Part shown: one piece after another, positions 7,537 to 12,350 of the stretch
Layout of the letters: each line of letters begins with the position of its first letter
Numbering within the stretch: position 1 is the first letter of the stretch
Origin: Candidatus Nealsoniibacteriota bacterium
Lineage (GTDB): Bacteria; Patescibacteriota; Minisyncoccia; Minisyncoccales; PWPS01
Assembly: GCA_003557065.1 (NCBI GenBank)
Contig: PWPS01000004.1
Span: 1 to 18,980 of the forward strand
Direction: 5' to 3'
Length of the DNA stretch: 18,980 nucleotides
The notes under the pieces: generated by a model
What the model saw: only the letters and a program-made list of their open reading frames with translations
Told to the model about the DNA's origin: nothing
Database searches by the model: none
Translations under genes and position numbers: made by a program

Positions 7537-7860
7537 ATGTCTGAAGAAAAGCTTATAAAATATGTTCAAAGAGAATTGGAAACGGGAGCACCGCGGGAGA
7601 AAGTTAAAGAGACTTTGATCGCTGCCGGATGGAATGAGGATGAAGTTGAAGATTCTTTAAAGGTGGTTTTTAATGGAGAAAATACGGAGGAAGAAAAAGA
7701 TAAGAAGAGAAAGATAAAGATGGATCTGGTGGTTGATGATGAAAAGCCAAAGTTATTTTTCATAACGCTTCTTATTTTTTTAGGAATTATCTTGTTTATA
7801 GGTCTTTTATGGGCCTTTTTTCGAGAAGACTCTCAAACCATACTTCAACTTTTTCGATAG
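7537..7860 (+). CDS. Small single-pass membrane protein with an N-terminal helical (UBA-like) module
   Basis: This 107-residue protein is not assigned to a named family. Residues 1-42 form a helical module whose pattern (LIKYVQRELETGAPREKVKE then AAGWNEDEVEDSL) looks like a small three-helix UBA/TS-N-type fold. A strongly charged linker follows (50-71). A single hydrophobic segment at about 73-95 (FFITLLIFLGIILFIGLLWAF) comes next, then a short basic tail. This gives a tail-anchored-like topology with the soluble part probably cytoplasmic. AAGGAA lies about 15 nt before the ATG, separated by an A-rich stretch, which is farther than usual. The promoter of the tRNA operon starts directly after its stop codon. 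Confidence 0.7.
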   Translation: MSEEKLIKYVQRELETGAPREKVKETLIAAGWNEDEVEDSLKVVFNGENTEEEKDKKRKIKMDLVVDDEKPKLFFITLLIFLGIILFIGLLWAFFREDSQTILQLFR

Positions 7861-7888
7861 TTGCTAGAAGGTTAATTTATGCTATAAT
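7861..7888 (+). promoter_or_regulatory. Promoter of the tRNA/rpmG operon
   Basis: TTGCTA (7861-7866), a 16-nt spacer and a perfect TATAAT (7883-7888). The expected start is about 10 nt before the first tRNA. Confidence 0.75.
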
Positions 7889-7905
7889 AATTCCCAGTCG
7901 CTTAA

Positions 7906-7989
7906 GGGTCGGTACCAAAGTGGCCAAATGGAGCAGACTGTAAATCTGCTGGCTTCATGCCTTCGGGGGTTCGAATCCCTCCCGGCCCA
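7906..7989 (+). tRNA. tRNA-Tyr (GTA)
   Basis: Class II tRNA with a long variable arm. The acceptor stem GGGTCGG (7906-7912) pairs with CCGGCCC (7982-7988). The anticodon stem GCAGA/TCTGC encloses a CTGTAAA loop with anticodon GTA at 7940-7942. The T arm is 7965-7981 with loop TTCGAAT, and the discriminator is A. The CCA end is not encoded (CA then C follows), so it must be added enzymatically. First RNA of the tRNA/rpmG operon. Confidence 0.97.
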
Positions 7990-8002
7990 CATAAATCTGA
8001 TC

Positions 8003-8074
8003 GCCACCCTAGCTCAGAGGCAGAGCACTTCCATGGTAAGGAAGGGGTCGCGAGTTCGATTCTCGCGGGTGGCT
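8003..8074 (+). tRNA. tRNA-Thr (GGT)
   Basis: The acceptor stem GCCACCC (8003-8009) pairs with GGGTGGC (8067-8073), and the discriminator is T. The anticodon stem CTTCC/GGAAG encloses ATGGTAA, anticodon GGT at 8035-8037. The T loop is TTCGATT. CCA is not encoded. It lies 13 nt after tRNA-Tyr. Confidence 0.97.
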
Positions 8075-8099
8075 CACGGATTAATATAATTTTAAGAAA

Positions 8100-8273
8100 A
8101 TGTCTACAAGAACAAGAAAACCATTTATCAAGCTTGATTGTGATAAGTGCAAGAAAACTAATTATCATATCCAGAAACCTAAAGGTAAGACTGTTGAAAT
8201 CGATAATCTTGAACCCAATAAATTTTGCAAGACTTGCAAGAGTCACACCAAGCACAAGGCCAAGGTTCGATAA
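8100..8273 (+). CDS. rpmG: Ribosomal protein bL33
   Basis: This 57-residue protein of the large ribosomal subunit sits near the E site. It shows the zinc-binding (C+) form of bL33: CDKC (residues 14-17), TNYHIQK, the LEPNKFC segment, a second pair CKTC (43-46), and the family ending HTKHKAKVR. All four metal-ligand cysteines are present. It lies between tRNA-Thr and tRNA-Trp in one operon, matching the widespread rpmG-tRNA(Trp) linkage. Its Shine-Dalgarno is weak (AAGAAA directly before the ATG). A TATAAT at 8085-8090, 9 nt before the ATG, could be an extra internal promoter but has no clear -35 box. Confidence 0.95.
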   Translation: MSTRTRKPFIKLDCDKCKKTNYHIQKPKGKTVEIDNLEPNKFCKTCKSHTKHKAKVR

Positions 8274-8289
8274 CCTGAGAAATGGCCAT

Positions 8290-8364
8290 GGGGGTGTAGC
8301 TCTAATTGGCCAGAGCGGAGGTCTCCAAAACCTCAGGTTGCAGGTTCGAATCCTGCCACCCCTG
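8290..8364 (+). tRNA. tRNA-Trp (CCA)
   Basis: The acceptor stem GGGGGTG (8290-8296) pairs with CACCCCT (8357-8363), leaving a G-U first pair, and the discriminator is G, as expected for Trp. The anticodon stem GAGGT/ACCTC encloses CTCCAAA, anticodon CCA at 8325-8327. The T arm GCAGG TTCGAAT CCTGC is perfect. The 3' CCA is not encoded. The plain CCA anticodon, with TGA used as stop in this window, argues against a UGA recoding lineage. Confidence 0.97.
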
Positions 8365-8379
8365 CACTATAAACTTAAT

Positions 8380-8401
8380 CCGAGATGGCCTCGGGTTTTT
8401 T
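8380..8401 (+). terminator. Intrinsic terminator of the tRNA/rpmG operon
   Basis: CCGAG (8380-8384) and CTCGG (8390-8394) form a stem around ATGGC, followed by G and a run of T. Confidence 0.85.
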
Positions 8402-8432
8402 AGATAAATTCTTTTGTTTTATTTATTTGCGT

Positions 8433-8438
8433 TATAAT
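8433..8438 (+). promoter_or_regulatory. -10 box only 8 nt upstream of the def start codon
   Basis: A perfect TATAAT is followed by 8 nt and then the ATG at 8447. With normal start-site spacing the transcript would be leaderless or carry a 1-2 nt leader. No good -35 box is visible. A promoter is expected here because a terminator separates def from the tRNA operon. Confidence 0.55.
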
Positions 8439-8446
8439 GAGTTCGT

Positions 8447-8953
8447 ATGAAAAATAAAAGAAAAATAATAACTTATCCGAACGATATCCTTAACAAAAAA
8501 GCTAAGGAGGTTGAAGGTGTTCAAGAGGTTAAAGATCTTATTGAAGAGATGAAGGAAATCTTGGAAGAGGTTGACGGAGCCGGACTTGCTGCGCCACAGG
8601 TGGGAGTTTCAAAGCAAGTGTTCGTAGTTAGGGATGGAAATGATTTTTACGGATTTTTAAATCCGAAAATCATTGAAGAAAGCGACGAGCTTATAAGCAC
8701 AAGAGAGGGATGCCTTAGTTTTCCTGGTCTTTGGATTGATATAGAGCGACCAAAAAAGGTAAAAGTGGAAGTAACTACGGAAGATGACGAAAGACTAACA
8801 ATCGAAGCCGAAGGAATCGGGGCAGTAGTTTTTCAGCATGAGATAGACCATCTTTTGGGTAAACCTTTCATTGATAAACTTGATTTTTGGGGAAAGTTGA
8901 AAGTTAAGGCGAATTATCTTTCCAAAAGAAGATGTGGCTCTCAAAAAAATTAA
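8447..8953 (+). CDS. def: Peptide deformylase
   Basis: It removes the formyl group from the N-terminal methionine of new proteins, using an active-site metal. All three family motifs are present in 168 residues: GAGLAAPQVG (44-53), EGCLS (87-91, cysteine metal ligand) and HEIDH (131-135, two histidine ligands and the catalytic glutamate). The C-terminal extension (KLKVKANYLSKRR) is basic. ATG at 8447 gives the expected family start (IITYPNDIL) and lacks a Shine-Dalgarno. The end overlaps pcm by 22 nt, so the two are translationally coupled. It heads a four-gene run of protein-maintenance and cell-wall genes. Confidence 0.96.
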   Translation: MKNKRKIITYPNDILNKKAKEVEGVQEVKDLIEEMKEILEEVDGAGLAAPQVGVSKQVFVVRDGNDFYGFLNPKIIEESDELISTREGCLSFPGLWIDIERPKKVKVEVTTEDDERLTIEAEGIGAVVFQHEIDHLLGKPFIDKLDFWGKLKVKANYLSKRRCGSQKN

Positions 8954-9561
8954 AGTCCAAAGGATATCTCAAAGACAAAAGATTGGAAGATGCCTTTTCG
9001 GCAATTGATAGGGCTGATTTTGTTTTAGAAAAATATTCGGAAGACGCATATTCGGACAGGCCTCTTCCGATAGGCGAGGAACAGACCATTTCTCAGCCGG
9101 CAGTAGTCGTCTTTATGTTGGAACTTCTTGATGTTAGGGAGGGAGATAGAGTGATGGACATAGGTTGTGGATCGGGATGGACGACAGCTCTTTTAGCCTT
9201 TCTAGTAGGAACAAAGGGAAAGGTGGTTGCAATCGAGAGAATTAAAAGTCTTTTTAATATGGCGAAAAATAACGTTTCCAAATATAACGATTTACAAAAA
9301 AGAGTTATTTTTTCTCACGAAAATGCATCTATGGGATATGTTAAGGAAGCTCCATATGAAAGGATATTAGTTTCGGCGGCACTTGATAGCCCGGAAGAAA
9401 TCCCACAATCTTGGATAGAGCAAATTGAAACCGGGGGAGTAATCGTTTTTCCTGCCGGAAATTCAATTTACAAGGCGATTAAAAAAGATGATGGTGATTT
9501 GGAGATGGAAAAATATTTAGGTTTTAATTTCGTAGATTACGTGAAAAATAATGAAAATTAA
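8932..9561 (+). CDS. pcm: Protein-L-isoaspartate O-methyltransferase
   Basis: It methylates L-isoaspartyl residues in aged proteins using S-adenosylmethionine, starting their repair. In its 209 residues the family motifs are clear: IGEEQTISQP (47-56), the SAM-binding motif I VMDIGCGSGWTTALL (74-88), the acidic post-I residue in VVAIERI, and RILVSAA where the family has the substrate-loop strand. The C-terminus is standard (GGVIVFPAG). The start lies inside def, and the last 11 nt overlap mltG. Pairing with deformylase makes a compact protein-quality unit; the co-expression is inferred from overlap. Confidence 0.92.
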   Translation: MWLSKKLKSKGYLKDKRLEDAFSAIDRADFVLEKYSEDAYSDRPLPIGEEQTISQPAVVVFMLELLDVREGDRVMDIGCGSGWTTALLAFLVGTKGKVVAIERIKSLFNMAKNNVSKYNDLQKRVIFSHENASMGYVKEAPYERILVSAALDSPEEIPQSWIEQIETGGVIVFPAGNSIYKAIKKDDGDLEMEKYLGFNFVDYVKNNEN

Positions 9562-10582
9562 TAAGTTTAGAAATTTAATAATTCCGTTAGTGATCGTGTC
9601 TTTACTTTTTTTTGCTTATTATGAGGTTACAAGAACCAGACATATTAACTCATCGATAATTGAAATAAACAGAGGTGACCGATTGATCACGATTGCGGAA
9701 AAAATGGGTTATCAATCCCGAGGCTTTAAAATTCCTTTTATCGGATATTTAGTCATAACCGGAAACACAAAAAATATTCAAGCTGGGACCTATCAATTTA
9801 ACTCCGAGATGAGCATTGTCGAGGTTGTAGATAAAATGATAAACGGAAGAGTTGTCGTAAATAGCGCTACGATAGTTGAAGGATGGACTATTCGTGAAAT
9901 TGCTGAGCATTTGGAAAAAAAAGAGTTTGTCAGTAAGGAAGATTTTATAAATTTAGTTGGAATTTCGGGCCCCCAGGGAAATTTGATGGGTGTTGAAAAA
10001 AAAGAAGCCGTTGATGCTTTTAATTCAAAAATTTTGAGAGACTTACCGGAAGGATCTTCTTTGGAAGGATACCTTTTTCCGGATACTTATCGCATTGATT
10101 CTGATAGTCCCGAAAATTTTGTTCGAAGAATGATCGGTAATTTGGAAAGTAAGTTACAGGATTTTTGGGAAGAAATAGAAGAATCCGAGATGAGTATTCA
10201 TGAAATAATAACAATGGCTTCTCTTATCGAGAGGGAGGTGCCCAATCTTCACGACAAAAAGATGGTTGCGGATATATTATTCAGAAGAATGGAAGTCGGA
10301 ATGCCCTTACAAGTTGATGCTACGGTTAATTATGTCACTGGAAGAAGGGGTATAGATGTTACGATTACGGAAACAAGAGTTGATTCTCCTTATAATACTT
10401 ACAGGTATCGTGGACTTCCTCCGGGACCGATATCCAATCCGGGATTGGATAGTATAAAGGCCACAATTAATCCGACCCCTAATGACTATTGGTATTATTT
10501 ATCCGACCCATCGACCGGAAAGACCGTATTCAGCAGAAATCATATAGAGCACGTGGAGGCAAAAAATAAATATTTAAGATAA
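9551..10582 (+). CDS. mltG: Endolytic murein transglycosylase MltG (YceG-like)
   Basis: MltG cleaves nascent peptidoglycan strands at the membrane and helps set glycan chain length. In its 343 residues, an N-terminal membrane anchor (9-24, LIIPLVIVSLLFFAYY) is followed by a LysM-like domain (about 37-101). The catalytic YceG domain has LEGYLFPDTY (171-180), the active-site glutamate in ASLIEREV (Glu227), and the C-terminal conserved block YNTYRYRGLPPGPISNPG. The ending, TVFSRNHIEHVEAKNKY, matches the family. It overlaps pcm by 11 nt, and the next gene starts 5 nt after its stop. It shows this organism makes peptidoglycan. Confidence 0.95.
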   Translation: MKINKFRNLIIPLVIVSLLFFAYYEVTRTRHINSSIIEINRGDRLITIAEKMGYQSRGFKIPFIGYLVITGNTKNIQAGTYQFNSEMSIVEVVDKMINGRVVVNSATIVEGWTIREIAEHLEKKEFVSKEDFINLVGISGPQGNLMGVEKKEAVDAFNSKILRDLPEGSSLEGYLFPDTYRIDSDSPENFVRRMIGNLESKLQDFWEEIEESEMSIHEIITMASLIEREVPNLHDKKMVADILFRRMEVGMPLQVDATVNYVTGRRGIDVTITETRVDSPYNTYRYRGLPPGPISNPGLDSIKATINPTPNDYWYYLSDPSTGKTVFSRNHIEHVEAKNKYLR

Positions 10583-10587
10583 TTTTT

Positions 10588-11121
10588 ATGATTGCTTATT
10601 TGATAGCTTCAAAAAACTTCAAAGATGAAGAGTATTTTATTCCGCGAGAATTACTCGAAGAATCCGGATATCAAGTAGTTACTTTTTCTGATAAAGAGGG
10701 GACTTCTCTCGGGTCCGAGGGTGGAGAAGTTGATTCTCTGAGCCTTGATCATATTTCGGTAAAGGATTATACGGCTTTGATTATAGCCGGAGGTCCGGGA
10801 GCTTTAAAATTTTTAGACAATGAGGATGTCTATTCAATCATTAGGGAGTTTGATGGAGCCGGTAAACTTGTTGCTGCAATTTGTATCAGTCCCGTTATTT
10901 TAGCCAAGTCGGGAATTATCAGGGACAAGGAGGCGACGGTTTGGTCTTCGGGAATGGATAAGTCTCCTATAAAAATATTGCAGGAAAATGGTGCCAAATA
11001 TATTAATAAAGATGTTGTTGAGGACGAATTGATCATAACTGGTAATGGACCGGATGCTGCTCCGGAATTTGCCCGAAAAATAATAGAAAAGCTTTCCTTA
11101 AAAAGCAATAATGAACGATGA
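10588..11121 (+). CDS. DJ-1/PfpI family protein
   Basis: This 177-residue single-domain protein has the flavodoxin-like glutamine-amidotransferase fold. Visible marks are the acidic helix residues E14/E15 that contact the cysteine, the oxyanion segment AGGPGA (67-72), and the nucleophile elbow AAICISP with Cys99. Many PfpI/YajL proteins have C-H-G or C-A-G at the elbow; here it reads C-I-S, so the catalytic histidine of PfpI-type peptidases is absent there and a DJ-1-like stress or deglycase-type role is as likely. The exact activity is not predictable. It is the last gene of the def-pcm-mltG run, 5 nt after mltG; no clear terminator follows before the rplJ promoter. Confidence 0.85.
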   Translation: MIAYLIASKNFKDEEYFIPRELLEESGYQVVTFSDKEGTSLGSEGGEVDSLSLDHISVKDYTALIIAGGPGALKFLDNEDVYSIIREFDGAGKLVAAICISPVILAKSGIIRDKEATVWSSGMDKSPIKILQENGAKYINKDVVEDELIITGNGPDAAPEFARKIIEKLSLKSNNER

Positions 11122-11190
11122 AGGAAGTGTTTAGGATCTTTCTTCGAAGTGAATAACGTAAATCTTATTTATCAACCTACCACCTAACTG

Positions 11191-11218
11191 TTGACAATTT
11201 AAGAAGATTAATTATAAT
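11191..11218 (+). promoter_or_regulatory. Consensus promoter of rplJ-rplL
   Basis: TTGACA (11191-11196), a 16-nt spacer and TATAAT (11213-11218): both boxes match consensus. The expected start near 11225 begins the L10-type leader. The 69 nt between the previous stop and this promoter show nothing else. Confidence 0.9.
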
Positions 11219-11225
11219 TAATCCA

Positions 11226-11304
11226 AATTAGGTAATAAATCCGCAGACAGTAGGGGCTTGATGCTTAATAATCCTACCGAGGAAATTTTCGAAAACTGTC
11301 TGTG
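11226..11304 (+). promoter_or_regulatory. L10-type leader RNA (rplJL autoregulatory element)
   Basis: The closing stem CAGACAG (11244-11250) pairs with CTGTCTG (11296-11302). Inside are two side elements: GTAGG (11250-11254) with CCTAC (11273-11277), and a CGAGG...TTTTCG hairpin (11278-11291). Position, size and branched form match the known ribosomal L10 leader, where the L10-L12 complex binds its own mRNA. The call rests on structure read by eye plus location; a covariance-model search would settle it. Confidence 0.75.
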
Positions 11305-11321
11305 TTAATGCAGATTTTTTT
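11299..11321 (+). terminator. Possible attenuator overlapping the L10 leader
   Basis: TCTGTG (11299-11304) can pair with TGCAGA (11309-11314), with two G-U pairs and a TTAA loop, followed by seven Ts that end 3 nt before the rplJ ATG. Its 5' arm shares bases with the leader's closing stem, so the two structures exclude each other. Confidence 0.5.
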
Positions 11322-11324
11322 ATT

Positions 11325-11846
11325 ATGGCTTTAACTAAAGAAAAAAAGAAAGAGATAATAGATGATGTTCGTGGAAACATCGCAAATCAAAAAGTTATCT
11401 ACTTTGTCAATTACAAAGGATTGAAGGCCAGGGAAGTGGAATCTTTAAGGGAAGAGTTGAAAGATCATGATGCAAATATAATGGTGGTGAAAAAAACCTT
11501 GGCTAAGATAGCATTCGAAGAAGAAAATATTGATTTTGACCCGGAGGAAATCGATGGAGAGTTAGCTTTTGTCTTTGGATATGGAGATGTTGTTTCTCCC
11601 GCAAAAGCTATAAGTGATTTCGCAAAGGATTATAAAAAGCTTGAAATTTTGGGAGCACTCCTTGATGAGAGCGTTCTTGAGGCCGGTAAGGTTGAAAAAT
11701 TAGCTGACTTGCCCAGCAAAGATCAACTTAGAGCGCAACTTGTCGCCACTTTGGCATCGCCGATCAGTGGTTTTGTAGGAGTACTGGAAGGAAATATTAA
11801 AGGTCTTATAAATGTATTAAAAAGAGAAGCTGAAAAGAAAAATTAA
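11325..11846 (+). CDS. rplJ: Ribosomal protein uL10
   Basis: It forms the base of the ribosomal stalk and anchors L7/L12 dimers. The 173 residues are of family length. The N-terminal RNA-binding domain shows YFVNYKGLKAREVESLREEL and MVVKKTLAKIAF; the C-terminal helix for L7/L12 binding is ISGFVGVLEGNIKGLINVL. The start is preceded by seven Ts and ATT, with no Shine-Dalgarno. This is unusual for such a highly expressed gene and suggests that initiation depends on the leader RNA or on other signals. It is co-transcribed with rplL 49 nt downstream; control is probably by the L10 leader. Confidence 0.97.
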   Translation: MALTKEKKKEIIDDVRGNIANQKVIYFVNYKGLKAREVESLREELKDHDANIMVVKKTLAKIAFEEENIDFDPEEIDGELAFVFGYGDVVSPAKAISDFAKDYKKLEILGALLDESVLEAGKVEKLADLPSKDQLRAQLVATLASPISGFVGVLEGNIKGLINVLKREAEKKN

Positions 11847-11895
11847 TAACCGATGAATTTCAAACCCGAAAGGGGAAGATAATTCAAAATTTAAA

Positions 11896-12348
11896 ATGGC
11901 TGAAGAAAAAAAAGAAGAAACTAAAGAAGAAGAAACTAAGGAAGAAAAAGAAGAGGTGGAGGTTCCCGAAAAATTCAAAGGTTTAGTTGATGAGATTTCT
12001 AGTCTTTCCGTTTTGGAACTTTCCGAATTGGTGTCCGTTTTGGAAGATAAATTCGGCGTGTCAGCGGCTGCTCCCATGATGGCTGCACCGATGGCTGCTG
12101 CCGGCGGTGAGGCGCAAGCGGAGGAGAAGAGCAACTATAATATTGAACTTAAGAGCGTTGGACAGAAAAAAATCGAAGTGATTAAAGCTGTCAGAGATAT
12201 TACCGGAAAAGGATTGAAGGAAGCAAAGGAATTGGTTGATAGTGCTGTTGATTCTCCTCAGACTATAAAAGAAGGTGTGCCTACCGAGCAAGCTGAAGAA
12301 ATTAAAGGAAAATTAGAAGAAGCGGGAGCCGAAGTTGAGCTCAAATAA
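11896..12348 (+). CDS. rplL: Ribosomal protein bL12 (L7/L12) with a charged N-terminal extension
   Basis: It is the stalk protein that recruits translation factors. The 150 residues exceed the usual 120-130. The normal N-terminal dimerisation helices begin at about residue 24 (PEKFKGLVDEISSLSVLEL). Ahead of them is a Lys/Glu low-complexity stretch of about 22 residues. A hinge rich in Ala, Met and Pro (56-73) follows, then the factor-binding domain (KKIEVIKAVRDITGKGLKEA, then GAEVELK at the end). GTG at 11956 could be an alternative start giving a standard length. AGGGGA lies about 20 nt before the ATG, separated by an AT-rich leader. The gene ends in a terminator lying inside the convergent gene. 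Confidence 0.96.
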   Translation: MAEEKKEETKEEETKEEKEEVEVPEKFKGLVDEISSLSVLELSELVSVLEDKFGVSAAAPMMAAPMAAAGGEAQAEEKSNYNIELKSVGQKKIEVIKAVRDITGKGLKEAKELVDSAVDSPQTIKEGVPTEQAEEIKGKLEEAGAEVELK

Positions 12349-12350
12349 GG

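Noticed and set aside
8085..8090. TATAAT upstream of rpmG as an independent promoter
   Set aside because: No -35 box (the region is tRNA-Thr), and the operon promoter suffices; left as a note only.
7957..8403. Open frame spanning the tRNA/rpmG block on the plus strand
   Set aside because: It reads through two complete tRNAs and out of frame over rpmG; it is a shadow.
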